Of a stretch of DNA of 40,625 bases, positions 15,509-25,098 are shown in pieces. The position numbers were made by a program, and so were the translations under genes. Under the pieces are notes generated by a model, which saw only the letters and a list, made by a program, of their open reading frames with translations, made no database searches and was not told where the DNA came from. Location of the stretch: positions 1-40,625 of the forward strand of contig CAMYNC010000048.1 of NCBI GenBank assembly GCA_947259685.1, given 5' to 3'. Each line of letters opens with the position of its first letter. Position 1 is the stretch's first letter. The stretch comes from an uncultured Desulfuromonadales bacterium (lineage in GTDB: Bacteria; Desulfobacterota; Desulfuromonadia; Desulfuromonadales; Geopsychrobacteraceae).

Positions 15509-16504
15509 ATGGCTGAACCCGGCAAAACCAAGTTTCAGATCGATCTTCGGCGTCATCTGCGTGAAAACGAGGTTGATGACAACCTGATCCACTTGATCTG
15601 CGAAATTGCAGAAGCGTCCAAATACATTATCAATTCGATTCGAACGGGTGACCTGGGGGTGGCCGGGACCTCAAACCTCTATGGTGAGCAGCAACTGGCC
15701 CTTGATGTGCTGGCTGATCGCATTTTACGCAAGCGACTCGATCATTCCCGGGTCGTGGCGAATATTATGTCGGAAGAAATGGATGAAATTATCCCGATCT
15801 CTCCCGACTGCGAAGGCAAGTATTCGGTCGCTTTCGACCCGCTTGACGGCTCCTCGCTGGTCGATGTCAACCTGGCAGTGGGAACGATTGTCTCAATCTC
15901 TGCTGGTTGTGATCTTCTGCAGGCCGGTCGTCATCAGGTCGCGGCGCTGTATATTCTTTACGGTCCGCGGACCACCCTGGTTTACAGTACCGGTGATGGC
16001 GTCCATGAATTTGGCATGAATAACCTGATGGAATACACCCTCATTCGGGAAAACATCCGCATTGAGCCGAAAGGCAATCTCTATTCTCCCGGCGGACAGC
16101 GCAATCTTTATACTCCAGGGGTCGAGGCCTTTGTTAACTCCCTGGAGGATCGGGGTGTCAAGTTACGCTATAGCGGTGGTTTCGTGCCGGATATCAATCA
16201 GATTTTGCTTAAAGGGCGGGGAATCTTTTTTTACCCTCACCTGCAGAATCTTCCCAAAGGAAAATTGCGCCTGCTGTTCGAACTCAACCCGATGGCCTTT
16301 TTGGTTGAACAGGCCGGCGGCGCAGCCTCTGATGGTCGGACCCGCATCCTCGATCTGGAACCTGACCATATCCATGGTCGCTCGCCGGTCTTTATTGGTT
16401 CGAAGGAAGATGTCGCCTTGGCGGAAGAATTTATCCGCAAGCTGGATGGCGCCCCGCCGGTGCTCGCGGAAAAGAAACCCAGGAAGCGCGCCAGTTCCAG
16501 TTGA
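15509..16504 (+). CDS. fbp: Fructose-1,6-bisphosphatase, class I
   Basis: A 331-residue cytosolic enzyme that removes the C1 phosphate of fructose-1,6-bisphosphate in gluconeogenesis. This is needed when cells grow on acetate or other TCA-linked substrates. The metal-binding signature FDPLDGSSLVD starts at Phe109. Other marks are ADRILRKRL, NIMSEEMDE, LYILYGPRTTLVYSTGDGVHEF and the late KLRLLFELNPMAFLVEQAGG. ATG 15509 is chosen because a purine-rich AGGGGG lies about 10 bases upstream and family proteins start here; the frame extends further upstream without a better site. The C-terminal ~20 residues are Lys/Arg-rich. Confidence 0.95.
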   Translation: MAEPGKTKFQIDLRRHLRENEVDDNLIHLICEIAEASKYIINSIRTGDLGVAGTSNLYGEQQLALDVLADRILRKRLDHSRVVANIMSEEMDEIIPISPDCEGKYSVAFDPLDGSSLVDVNLAVGTIVSISAGCDLLQAGRHQVAALYILYGPRTTLVYSTGDGVHEFGMNNLMEYTLIRENIRIEPKGNLYSPGGQRNLYTPGVEAFVNSLEDRGVKLRYSGGFVPDINQILLKGRGIFFYPHLQNLPKGKLRLLFELNPMAFLVEQAGGAASDGRTRILDLEPDHIHGRSPVFIGSKEDVALAEEFIRKLDGAPPVLAEKKPRKRASSS

Positions 16505-16714
16505 GCGGGCTGGCCAGCCAGTTTCCATCCGGAAATGGTTCTTTATTACAACTTCTGCGCCAATCTATGGACTTGCCTGCGGGGCCTACACCGGTACGCC
16601 GCGTAGGAAAGTCCTTGATCTCTTTGACCTTACAAAGAATTGCTTATTGCCAAACCGGAAACTACGCTTGGTGCGTCGATAGTGTCCGGATGCGCACGAG
16701 CTAGGGGGGCTCTG

Positions 16715-17833
16715 ATGATCCGCTGCTGGTTTTTGGCCCTGGCCCTTTTCCTGCTAACGGTTCCTGTCTGTGCTGCCGAAGTTACTCAACGGGACTGGAT
16801 GGTGCAACTGAGCGATAGCCTTGGCTGGTCATTCGGCCTGCCGGATGAGCCGCAGGATGAGGATTATATCGCCTTGCTCTCTGGTGAGCGCAGTCTGCGG
16901 CTTGAGGCGGAAGCGGTCGATCAACCCACCGATCTGGTTGCGGTTAAGCGATTTACCAATTATGGTGACTACAGTGGCAAAGGCTGGGTCAGTGGGCTGC
17001 GGAAAACGACCCAGCTGAAGTTACCTTTTCTTTTGCGACATAGTGGCCGCTATCGCCTCGCCGCGACAACCCGATTGCCTGGCGTCAGGCTGCAACTATA
17101 CGGCAAGGAATATGTTCTTGAGGGTGGCCCGCTTTTTGCCCGCCAGGACCTCGGTGAAATCAATCTTCCAGCTGGGCAGATGGAATTTATTGTCGACCTC
17201 CCACCTCAATCTGGACTTGATTTCATTGAGCTGCTGGCACCACCGCGAACCGCTATCAGACCGATCAATGGTTGGCAGCCGCAGCAAGCGTTGAGCGCGG
17301 AAGTTCTGGCTTTGACAACCTTGCAGGCTCTGGATCTTCTGAAGTTTTTGCCGGAAACGGCTGCGCGGCAAACGGTTGAAGTCGAAGCGATCAGCCGCCA
17401 GACTGCCGTCCCGAAAACGCGTGATCGGCACCTTGGAGCGCCGAGCGGGGGTGTTTGGCTGAGGGCGGGGAATCAAGCTGGCAAGATGACTTTACCATTG
17501 CGGGTTTCGCAGGCTGGCTGTTATCGGCTGGTTATCCGTGGCAGTAGTGAGCAGCCGGTGAGTTTCGACCTGCCTGGTAGGTTTTCTGAAAAACTCAATT
17601 TTGGCAAGTCGTTGACCCGCAAAGCTGTGGATCCTTTCTGTCTGGCGGAAAAACAGCTGGAACTGCAGGTAATCTTGCCGGCCTGGGCTGGCCTTGACCG
17701 GTTGGAGTTGACCCGGTTGGATAGCGGGCAGAAACAATTGCTGCGGCTGCTGGGGCTGCCGAAAGAGCAAACCCAGGTCACTGTAGAATTGATGAATGAA
17801 GTCCTTAGTTTGCTCACTCGGCTGAGTCTCTGA
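16715..17833 (+). CDS. Exported beta-rich protein with internal duplication
   Basis: A 372-residue protein with a signal peptide (CWFLALALFLLTVPVCAAE). Two segments look like repeats of one beta-sandwich module. The first (about 75-160) runs GKGWVSGL, LPFLLRHSGRYRLAATT, LDFIELL. The second (about 240-340) runs SGGVWLRAG, LPLRVSQAGCYRLVIRG, LDRLELTRL. The pattern of a strand pair ending SGRYRL/AGCYRL and a final LDxxEL recalls carbohydrate-binding jelly rolls, but no ligand residues are recognisable. The start ATG 16715 has AGGGGGG 8-9 bases ahead. The comEC-like gene begins 61 bp downstream, so co-transcription is possible. No family is assigned. Confidence 0.7.
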   Translation: MIRCWFLALALFLLTVPVCAAEVTQRDWMVQLSDSLGWSFGLPDEPQDEDYIALLSGERSLRLEAEAVDQPTDLVAVKRFTNYGDYSGKGWVSGLRKTTQLKLPFLLRHSGRYRLAATTRLPGVRLQLYGKEYVLEGGPLFARQDLGEINLPAGQMEFIVDLPPQSGLDFIELLAPPRTAIRPINGWQPQQALSAEVLALTTLQALDLLKFLPETAARQTVEVEAISRQTAVPKTRDRHLGAPSGGVWLRAGNQAGKMTLPLRVSQAGCYRLVIRGSSEQPVSFDLPGRFSEKLNFGKSLTRKAVDPFCLAEKQLELQVILPAWAGLDRLELTRLDSGQKQLLRLLGLPKEQTQVTVELMNEVLSLLTRLSL

Positions 17834-17894
17834 GCCTGGTTCGAGGTTTTTCAGCGCCGGGTTTTTAATATCAGTGGGTTTTGCAGGAGGGAGA

Positions 17895-20288
17895 ATGCAA
17901 CTGGTGCCTATCGGTTTGACAGCGACCATCTGTGGTTTGCTGCTGGCACCTTATTTTCAATTCGCTTCGGTCTTTTGCTGGTCGGTGATTGCTCTGGCTG
18001 GCGGTTGTTGCTGGTTGTTACGGCGCCATCCTTTGCTGGTGTGCCTTTGCCTGTTCTGCGGCTTCCTGTCTTTTGCTCATCTGCGTTATCCATTGCAATT
18101 TCCAAAACATCCTGTTGTTGAAAAAGCTTCTCAATCCGGTCAGAAATATACCATTTCAGGGCGGGTTGAGACTCTACGCGCCCGCAGTGAGGGGCGTTAT
18201 CAGCTGGATGTCTCAGTTGAAAACCTTAGCGCAGCAGGGCAACCCATTGAGCTTGGGGGCAGTTTTCTCCTGCGGATATACCTTGCGGTGGAGCCCCTGG
18301 ATGTTTTGCCGGGAGACCAGGTTCAATTTGTCAGCCGTATCCGCAAGCCGCGCCTTTTCGGAACCCCCGGAGAATTTCATTGGCCCCGCTACCTGGCCAG
18401 CCAGGGGGTCGCTGCGACCGGCTGGCTGAAAAGTGCCGAATCGATGGTCGTTCAGCCTGGTAGCGACAATTCTTTCGGCGGAACAATGACTCAGGTGAAG
18501 CGCTATTGGGGCCAAAGGATTACTCAGCTGCTGCCGGAGGATGAAGCTCAGCTGGTCAGGGCTTTGGTGCTTGGCGAGGCCTCGGTATTGCCTGCGAATA
18601 CCCGCAAGCAGCTGGCGGAAGCCGGTGTCAGCCACCTGTTTGCCATTTCCGGACTGCACCTGGGTCTGCTCGGTCTGATCGGCTATAAACTGCTCTTGTT
18701 TGTTTATCGCCGCTCAACCCGGCTGCTTTATTGGCAGCCTCCGCAACGGGTATTACCCTTGGTGGTGCTACCGGTGCTGTTCGCCTATTTAATGCTGACC
18801 GGGGATGCGGTTGCGACCCGCCGTGCCTTTGTCTTGGCGGTTGTCGGCGCCTTGCTGCTGGTTTGGCGGCGTCGGGTCGATGCAAAAATCTTGCTGATGA
18901 GCCTGGCCTGGCTGTTTCTTCTCTACAACCCCTTATGGCTATGGCAACCTTCCTGGCAGCTTTCGTTTGCCGGGGTGGCCGGTATCCTGCTCTGGCAGCC
19001 GGTGTTGCAGCGGCGAGGTAAGGGTCTGCCGTTCGGATTGCAGCGACTGCTTGCTCTGCTCTTGGTCTCTGCTGCAGCAACTCTGGGGACAGTACCGCTC
19101 GTGCTGCTGAATTTTCATCTTTTCTCTCCGGCGGGTTTGCTGGCGAACCTGATCTGTGTTCCTCTGGTTGCGCTACTTGCTCTTCCTCTCGGGCTTTTCG
19201 GTCTGCTTTTCATTCCATTCTCCGCTTCGTTAAGCGCTGCCGCCTTCTGGGCCTGTGGGAAACTCCTTGCCTTGGCGTTAGGTTGTGCTGGTTGGCTGAC
19301 CGCACTGCCCGGGCTGGCTGGTCAATACTGGTATTTGAGTCCAGAACAATTGCTTGCGGTGTCAGTTGCTTTACTACCGGCGCTATTTTTCTGGCAGCTT
19401 AAACAGCAGCCCTGGTATCCAAAGGTTGCCGCCCTGTGCCTTTGCCTGGCCCTGCTCTGCGGTAGTAACTTCGTCCCCAGGCGGTTACAGAGCGAGTTCA
19501 TCGTCTTTAGCGTCGGTCAGGGAGAGTCGATGCTGCTGCGGGACGGAGACGGGAAAACTATTTTGGTCGATGGTGGCGGGCTGTATAGTGATCACTTCGA
19601 TGTCGGCGAGCGTTTGCTGGCTCCGGCCCTTGGGTATCTGGGGATCCGAAAATTGGATGCCGTTCTGTTGACTCATGATCATCCAGACCATCGCAAGGGC
19701 TTGCTTCATGTGTTAAGGCATTTTCCCGTTGCGACTTTCTGGGCAACGCGGCAACTTGATAAGCTCTCTACCGATCTGCAGCAACAATTGCGTGAAGAAA
19801 AAATTCCTGTGCGATCTTTTCCTCCTGGTTGGTCAGAAGTAAATCGGGGGAGGCATGGTAAAATAAATTTGTTTGTAAACCCTGATGCTCAAGCGAATGA
19901 GAATGAGAATGATTCTTCGCTGGTCGTTTATCTGCAAGAGAAAGGGCAGGGTCTATTGCTGACTGGCGATCTTGAAGCCAAGGGCACTCAGGCGTTGCTG
20001 GCAGCTGGAATTCCGGGTCCGGTCAGTTTGTTGAAACTACCGCATCACGGCAGTCGCTATTCGCAGACAGATCTGCTCCTTGACCGGTTGCAGCCAGATG
20101 TCTGCGTTGTGTCCTGTGGCTATCAAAACCGCTACCGATTTCCTGCCCGCCAGCTCGTGGACGCTCTGCAGGCCGAAGAAATTCCCCTTTATCGGACCGA
20201 TTGGGATGGTACCATCAGAATTGTCCGAAATGCTGATCATGAATCAGGCTGGCAGATCGAAAAGTGGCAAAATGGGCTTTTCCATTGA
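17895..20288 (+). CDS. comEC: ComEC/Rec2 DNA-uptake channel protein
   Basis: A 797-residue inner-membrane protein. In naturally competent bacteria it forms the channel carrying single-stranded DNA into the cytoplasm. Layout: two N-terminal membrane segments, a DUF4131/OB-like soluble part (about 75-195), the Competence domain with many membrane helices (about 210-530; EAGVSHLFAISGLHLGLLGL), and a C-terminal metallo-beta-lactamase-like domain (about 535-790) with FSVGQGESMLL, DGGG, THDHPDH at 593-599 and LPHHGSRYS. All parts and metal ligands are intact. ATG 17895 follows AGGAGGGAGA closely. Other competence genes are not in the window, so actual DNA uptake is untested. Confidence 0.93.
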   Translation: MQLVPIGLTATICGLLLAPYFQFASVFCWSVIALAGGCCWLLRRHPLLVCLCLFCGFLSFAHLRYPLQFPKHPVVEKASQSGQKYTISGRVETLRARSEGRYQLDVSVENLSAAGQPIELGGSFLLRIYLAVEPLDVLPGDQVQFVSRIRKPRLFGTPGEFHWPRYLASQGVAATGWLKSAESMVVQPGSDNSFGGTMTQVKRYWGQRITQLLPEDEAQLVRALVLGEASVLPANTRKQLAEAGVSHLFAISGLHLGLLGLIGYKLLLFVYRRSTRLLYWQPPQRVLPLVVLPVLFAYLMLTGDAVATRRAFVLAVVGALLLVWRRRVDAKILLMSLAWLFLLYNPLWLWQPSWQLSFAGVAGILLWQPVLQRRGKGLPFGLQRLLALLLVSAAATLGTVPLVLLNFHLFSPAGLLANLICVPLVALLALPLGLFGLLFIPFSASLSAAAFWACGKLLALALGCAGWLTALPGLAGQYWYLSPEQLLAVSVALLPALFFWQLKQQPWYPKVAALCLCLALLCGSNFVPRRLQSEFIVFSVGQGESMLLRDGDGKTILVDGGGLYSDHFDVGERLLAPALGYLGIRKLDAVLLTHDHPDHRKGLLHVLRHFPVATFWATRQLDKLSTDLQQQLREEKIPVRSFPPGWSEVNRGRHGKINLFVNPDAQANENENDSSLVVYLQEKGQGLLLTGDLEAKGTQALLAAGIPGPVSLLKLPHHGSRYSQTDLLLDRLQPDVCVVSCGYQNRYRFPARQLVDALQAEEIPLYRTDWDGTIRIVRNADHESGWQIEKWQNGLFH

Positions 20289-20314
20289 CAGTTTTCTTGT
20301 GGACTGTTAATAAT
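20285..20314 (+). promoter_or_regulatory. Sigma-70 promoter of the diguanylate cyclase gene
   Basis: TTGACA (20285-20290) is a perfect -35 box and overlaps the comEC stop codon. AATAAT (20309-20314) follows at 18 bp. The start of transcription would be near 20321, leaving a leader of about 15 bases. This indicates that the following gene is transcribed independently of comEC. Confidence 0.7.
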
Positions 20315-20336
20315 CGCCTATTATTATAGGATGTTT

Positions 20337-21713
20337 ATGATTGAGAGCCAAGCGACCATTCTGGTCGTCGATGATGAACTTTTCTTTCGCAACCTCTACC
20401 TTGACCTGCTTTCAGCCGAGGGTTACCAGGTAGAAGTTTGCGAAAACGGCGACGATGCCATCCGCCGGATGGAATCGGGGGGCATCGATTTAGTTCTGAC
20501 CGATATGGTTATGCCCGGCCGATGCGGCCTCGAGGTTCTGCGTGCCGCCAGGGTTCAGCTCAACCCTCCTGAGGTGATTCTGGTCACTGGTTTTGCCAGT
20601 CTTGAGTCAGCTATTCATGCCCTGAAAAACGGTGCCCGCGATTATCTCGTCAAACCATTCAATCCTGATGAATTAAAGCACCAGGTGCGGACCTGTCTTG
20701 AGCAGCGGCTGCTGCTGGAAGAAAACGTTCAGCTGAAAAAACAGATTCAGCTATTTCAAACCGGGCAGTCGCTCTCATCCTTGATCGATCTTGAGCGATT
20801 ACTTCCACAGGCGCTCGATGCCCTGCTACGCATGCTGCAGGCCAGCACAGGTTTTGTTTTTAGTTTGAACGAGGGGGGACATCCTCATCTTGGCACCCTG
20901 CACAAAATCGACAATGAAACTGCGGAACAACTGGCTATGGCCGTTATCCCGAGTATGGATGTCGCTGCCGGATTCTCACCGCCGGATGGGGAAATCACAT
21001 CCGCCTTGGCAAAACTTGGGCTGGATCCCAAGCGCTTGTGGCTGCTGCCGCTGGGAGATAGTGAAGAGCTGAAGGGCGGGTTGGTCGTGTGTGATGGGCC
21101 TGCCGGTCTGAACGCCATGGTGGCTGAGGCTGATCTGCACTTTCTCTGCGATCAGATCGCCCTGGGGTTTGAAAACGCCTGTCGCTACCAGGATGCCCAG
21201 GAACTGATGTACACTGACGACCTGACTGGCCTGTATAACCATCGCTACATGGAAGTTGTGCTAGAGCACGAAATCCGCCGTTCTCAACGATACGGATTAC
21301 AATTTTCTCTGCTGTTTTTGGATCTTGATAGTTTTAAGCAGATCAATGACAACCATGGCCATCTCGCTGGCAGCGCTGCGCTGCAAGAAGTAGGTCGTCT
21401 ACTGCTGGGGTGTGTGCGGGATGTTGACACCCTGTTTCGCTACGGTGGCGACGAATTTGCGGCGATTCTGGTGGAAACCGATAGTCAGACTGCGCAAGTC
21501 GTGGCCGAGCGGATCAGAAAAACCATTGCTGAGCATGTCTACCTGCAAGAGCAGAAGATCTTTTCGAAACTCACGACAACTGCCGGTTATGCGACTTTTC
21601 CCATTGATGCGACTGAGCAGGAAGAATTATTGGAGCTTGCCGATAAAGCCATGTACGCGGGGAAAACTTTGCGTAACGTGGTTCGCGGAGTTAGCGAGAT
21701 TCCCCAAGAATAA
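20337..21713 (+). CDS. Response regulator with GGDEF domain (diguanylate cyclase)
   Basis: A 458-residue soluble protein expected to make cyclic di-GMP from two GTP when phosphorylated. The receiver domain (about 5-120) has phospho-acceptor Asp56 in LVLTDMVMPG, the acidic pocket VVDDE, and Lys in LVKPFNP. The middle (about 140-285) looks like a degenerate GAF. The GGDEF domain covers about 290-455 with the intact signature GGDEF at 370-374 and an inhibitory RxxD site (Arg361-Asp364) five residues ahead, so product inhibition is likely. Start: TAGGA ends about 6 bases before ATG 20337, better than ATG 20331. No cognate kinase gene adjoins it; the orphan kinase at 4873 is a conceivable partner only. 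Confidence 0.93.
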   Translation: MIESQATILVVDDELFFRNLYLDLLSAEGYQVEVCENGDDAIRRMESGGIDLVLTDMVMPGRCGLEVLRAARVQLNPPEVILVTGFASLESAIHALKNGARDYLVKPFNPDELKHQVRTCLEQRLLLEENVQLKKQIQLFQTGQSLSSLIDLERLLPQALDALLRMLQASTGFVFSLNEGGHPHLGTLHKIDNETAEQLAMAVIPSMDVAAGFSPPDGEITSALAKLGLDPKRLWLLPLGDSEELKGGLVVCDGPAGLNAMVAEADLHFLCDQIALGFENACRYQDAQELMYTDDLTGLYNHRYMEVVLEHEIRRSQRYGLQFSLLFLDLDSFKQINDNHGHLAGSAALQEVGRLLLGCVRDVDTLFRYGGDEFAAILVETDSQTAQVVAERIRKTIAEHVYLQEQKIFSKLTTTAGYATFPIDATEQEELLELADKAMYAGKTLRNVVRGVSEIPQE

Positions 21714-21752
21714 AACCCTTCCCCAGGGATAGCCAACGCAGCTCTTCTCTGT

Positions 21753-21780
21753 TTGTCCTGTTCCCATAAAAACCTATGAA
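21753..21780 (+). promoter_or_regulatory. Possible promoter for hisS
   Basis: TTGTCC (21753-21758) and TATGAA (21775-21780) lie 16 bp apart. The resulting leader would be about 110 bases and includes a 7-bp hairpin, AGCTTGC (21832-21838) with GCAAGCT (21850-21856). Box matches are moderate and the hairpin resembles no known T-box. Confidence 0.3.
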
Positions 21781-21897
21781 AATTATTTCCTGACCCCCTT
21801 TCAGTTGCTTGCAAAATAAGGTATGTTCACGAGCTTGCGTGGCAATTCGGCAAGCTGTTGTCGTAACAATAGCAAGAACTGACTAAAGGACAAAACC

Positions 21898-23166
21898 TTG
21901 AGCATCACAGCAATTAAAGGGATGAACGATATTTTACCGGGAGAAGTCGAAACCTGGCAGTTTCTGGAGAGTAAAGTCAGGGAGGTGTTCGGTTGTTTCG
22001 GTTTTTCGGAAATCCGCACGCCGGTGGTTGAAAAAACCGAGCTTTTCTGCCGCTCGATCGGGGAGACCACTGATATTGTCGAAAAGGAAATGTACACCTT
22101 TACTGACAAGAGCGACAATTCTCTGACCCTGCGTCCGGAAGGAACCGCACCAGTGATGCGGTCCTTTATTCAACATAAATTGTATAACCTCGATCCGGTC
22201 TCCAAGCTTTACTACCTGGGGCCGATGTTCCGTTATGAGCGACCGCAAAAAGGGCGCTATCGGCAGTTTCACCAGATCGGTGCCGAAGTGATCGGGGTTG
22301 AAGATCCCAAAATCGATGCCCAGTTGTTGGCGATGTTACACCGCTATTTTCGTGAGATCGGTATCGATGCTGTTTCCTTGCAGGTCAATTCCCTGGGCTG
22401 CCCCGAGTGCCGACCAGCCTATCGGCAACAATTGATCGACTACCTTGAAGCACGTCTGGACAGTCTTTGCCCCGAATGCCAGCGCCGCTACCAGAGCAAC
22501 CCCCTAAGGGTGCTTGACTGCAAGGTTGAAGCTTGCAAACAGGCGACCGTCGATGCCCCTTCGGTGCTCGAGCATCTTTGCGAGCACTGCGATGTTCACT
22601 TTGCCAAGGTCAAAATCCATTTGCAGACATTACAGATTCCATTTGAAATCAATCCGCGGATGGTTCGTGGCCTTGATTACTATGTGCGCACGACCTTCGA
22701 ACTTGTCACCGATCAACTGGGGGCGCAAAATGCCGTTGCCGCCGGCGGCCGTTACGACGGTCTGGTCGAAAGCCTCGGCGGTCCGGCGCTGCCGGGAATC
22801 GGTTTTGCGATCGGGATCGAGCGTTTGGTGTTGATGAAAGGGGAGGGCCGGGTTTCCCCGGCAGTTCCAGATATCTTTCTGGCGGCGTTGGGGGAAGCCG
22901 CCGCCGATCAGGCGTTTGTTTTGATGTCGCGTCTGCAGGGCCAGGGAATTCGCGCTGAGATGGATTACCAGGGCAAAGGGCTCAAGGCGCAGATGCGCAG
23001 GGCCAATAAGCTTGGTGCACGCTTCACCCTGATTCTTGGCGAGAATGAGTTGCAATCGGGCCGGGCACAGTTGAAAAAAATGGCCGACAGCAGTCAGCAG
23101 GAAGTGTCTCTTGACTGTTTGGCCGACGAACTGGCTGGCCACTTGAAGGCAAACGGATCAATTTAA
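21898..23166 (+). CDS. hisS: Histidyl-tRNA synthetase
   Basis: A 422-residue class II aminoacyl-tRNA synthetase that charges tRNA-His in the cytoplasm. It starts ITAIKGMNDILPGE, as the family does. Class II motif 2 is PMFRYERPQKGRYRQFHQIG. The histidine-specific motifs are RGLDYYVRTTFE and AAGGRYDGL. Motif 3 is GIGFAIGIERL. The C-terminal anticodon-binding domain covers about 325-418. The start codon is TTG 21898 with AAGGA 8-9 bases ahead. It is followed by aspS on the same strand, but aspS has its own strong promoter. Confidence 0.97.
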   Translation: MSITAIKGMNDILPGEVETWQFLESKVREVFGCFGFSEIRTPVVEKTELFCRSIGETTDIVEKEMYTFTDKSDNSLTLRPEGTAPVMRSFIQHKLYNLDPVSKLYYLGPMFRYERPQKGRYRQFHQIGAEVIGVEDPKIDAQLLAMLHRYFREIGIDAVSLQVNSLGCPECRPAYRQQLIDYLEARLDSLCPECQRRYQSNPLRVLDCKVEACKQATVDAPSVLEHLCEHCDVHFAKVKIHLQTLQIPFEINPRMVRGLDYYVRTTFELVTDQLGAQNAVAAGGRYDGLVESLGGPALPGIGFAIGIERLVLMKGEGRVSPAVPDIFLAALGEAAADQAFVLMSRLQGQGIRAEMDYQGKGLKAQMRRANKLGARFTLILGENELQSGRAQLKKMADSSQQEVSLDCLADELAGHLKANGSI

Positions 23167-23193
23167 AATCTGCAGCAGTCATTATTCTTCTGC

Positions 23194-23223
23194 TTGACCG
23201 ACTGTGGAGAGGCTTCATATAAT
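23194..23223 (+). promoter_or_regulatory. Strong sigma-70 promoter of aspS
   Basis: TTGACC (23194-23199) and a perfect TATAAT (23218-23223) are separated by 18 bp. Transcription should begin near 23230, giving a leader of about 53 bases before the TTG start of aspS. Confidence 0.78.
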
Positions 23224-23282
23224 TAGCGATTGTTCTTTGTCTCATGAGGCAAGGACTTGAGAAACAGATATCGGAGGAACCC

Positions 23283-25070
23283 TTGAACGATAAACTTGGC
23301 AACTGGAAGAGGACGCACCGCTGTGGTGAACTGACCGCGCAGCAGATTGGCGAAGAGATCTGCGTGATGGGCTGGGTACAGCGCCGCCGTGATCATGGCG
23401 GGCTGATTTTTATCGATCTGCGTGATCGTGACGGCATTATCCAATTGGCCCTCGACCCAGACCGTGATCCTGCGGCCCACAGTAAGGCGGAACAGGTCCG
23501 CAATGAATTTGTCCTGGCGGCCCGCGGCAAGGTTTCTCCTCGCCCGGAAGGCACCGTCAATCCGAAAATGAAAACCGGTGAGGTCGAGATCGAGATCAGC
23601 GAACTGCTGATCCTCAATCGTTCCGAGACGCCGCCGTTTATGATCGATGAATACTCCGAGGTGGCGGAAAGTATCCGCCTGAAATATCGTTATCTCGATC
23701 TGCGTCGTCCGGCATTGCAGAACAATCTGCGGATGCGTCATCTGGTCGCCAAGACGGTGCGCAATTTTCTTGATGGCGAGGGTTTCATTGAGGTGGAGAC
23801 CCCGGTCTTGACCAAGAGTACCCCGGAGGGGGCGCGTGATTATCTGGTCCCCAGCCGGGTCAACCCGGGGAACTTCTTTGCTCTGCCACAGTCGCCGCAG
23901 CTGTTCAAACAGCTGTTGATGGTGTCGGGGTACGATCGCTACTTTCAGATCGTTAAATGTTTCCGTGATGAAGATCTGCGTGCTGACCGTCAGCCGGAGT
24001 TCACTCAGATCGACTGCGAGTTGAGCTTTGTCAGTCGTGATGATGTGATGGATGTCATGGAAGGGATGGTGGCCAGTATTTTCCAGGCTGCGATCGGGGT
24101 TGAGTTGACTTTGCCGATGCCGCGGCTTGCCTATGCTGAAGCGATGGACCGGTTCGGGGTGGATAACCCCGATTTGCGTTTCGACCTGGAACTGGTGACG
24201 ATTACCGATCTGGTGGAAAATTCCGACTTTAAGGTTTTCGCCAGTGTTGCTAAGAGCGGTGGCCTGGTTAAAGCCCTTAATGCTAAAGGCTGTGCAACTT
24301 TTTCCCGCAAGGAACTGGATGACCTGACCGAGTTCGTCAAGATATACGGAGCCAAGGGGCTGGCCTGGGTCAAGATGACCGAGGAGGGTTGGCAGTCGCC
24401 GATCGCGAAATTCTTTACTGCCGATGAACTGAGCGCCCTGAATGCGAAACTTGACGCTGAGGTTGGCGATCTACTGCTGTTTGTCGCCGATCAACCTTCC
24501 ATTACCAATGAGGCGCTGGGACGCCTGCGTGGTCACCTGGGGCAGAAACTGGGGCTGGGCAAAAAGGATGTTTACACGTTTGTCTGGATTACCGACTTCC
24601 CGTTGCTGGAGTGGGATGGTGGCGAAAAGCGCCATGTCGCTGTGCATCATCCGTTTACCGCGCCGCTTGAAGAGGATATTGCGCTGCTCGACACTGAGCC
24701 TGGCAAGGCCCGTGCCCAGGCCTACGATCTGGTCCTGAACGGTTCCGAGGTCGGTGGCGGCAGTATTCGTATCCATGATCAGGCGGTGCAGTCGCGGATG
24801 TTTGAGCTCTTGGGGATCGAGGCAGCGGAGGCGCGGGAAAAATTTGGCTTTTTGCTCGATGCGCTCAGCTTTGGTGCGCCGCCTCACGGCGGAATTGCCT
24901 TTGGGCTTGATCGTTTGATGATGATCCTGACGGGCGCCGACTCTATCCGCGACGTCATTGCCTTTCCGAAAACTCAGAAAGCGACCTGTCTGCTCTCAGA
25001 AGCGCCGAATGAGGTCAGCGAAAAGCAGTTGCAGGAGCTGGCAATCCGTTTGCGGAAAGCTTTAAAGTAG
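23283..25070 (+). CDS. aspS: Aspartyl-tRNA synthetase (bacterial type)
   Basis: A 595-residue class II synthetase. The N-terminal OB-fold anticodon domain (about 1-110) contains [23 protein letters not shown]. The catalytic domain has motif 2 [18 protein letters not shown], and the C-terminal [14 protein letters not shown] gives motif 3. The bacterial GAD insertion lies at about 300-420. The TTG at 23283 is chosen because GGAGG ends about 8 bases before it and [11 protein letters not shown] matches family N-termini; the frame extends upstream to 23244 without support. Whether it also aspartylates tRNA-Asn for the Asp/Asn amidotransferase route cannot be read from the window. Confidence 0.97.
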   Translation: MNDKLGNWKRTHRCGELTAQQIGEEICVMGWVQRRRDHGGLIFIDLRDRDGIIQLALDPDRDPAAHSKAEQVRNEFVLAARGKVSPRPEGTVNPKMKTGEVEIEISELLILNRSETPPFMIDEYSEVAESIRLKYRYLDLRRPALQNNLRMRHLVAKTVRNFLDGEGFIEVETPVLTKSTPEGARDYLVPSRVNPGNFFALPQSPQLFKQLLMVSGYDRYFQIVKCFRDEDLRADRQPEFTQIDCELSFVSRDDVMDVMEGMVASIFQAAIGVELTLPMPRLAYAEAMDRFGVDNPDLRFDLELVTITDLVENSDFKVFASVAKSGGLVKALNAKGCATFSRKELDDLTEFVKIYGAKGLAWVKMTEEGWQSPIAKFFTADELSALNAKLDAEVGDLLLFVADQPSITNEALGRLRGHLGQKLGLGKKDVYTFVWITDFPLLEWDGGEKRHVAVHHPFTAPLEEDIALLDTEPGKARAQAYDLVLNGSEVGGGSIRIHDQAVQSRMFELLGIEAAEAREKFGFLLDALSFGAPPHGGIAFGLDRLMMILTGADSIRDVIAFPKTQKATCLLSEAPNEVSEKQLQELAIRLRKALK

Positions 25071-25098
25071 TCGTTTGTCAGCCGAGAAAAGAGGACAG

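Noticed and set aside
16560..16640. RNase P RNA-like string (GTAGGAAAGTCC) between fbp and the exported-protein gene
   Set aside because: Only a short stretch resembles the RNase P core; the other conserved blocks and the overall size are missing.
21714..21897. T-box or attenuator leader before hisS
   Set aside because: Only a 7-bp hairpin is present. There is no T-box sequence, no His-rich leader peptide and no terminator before the start codon.
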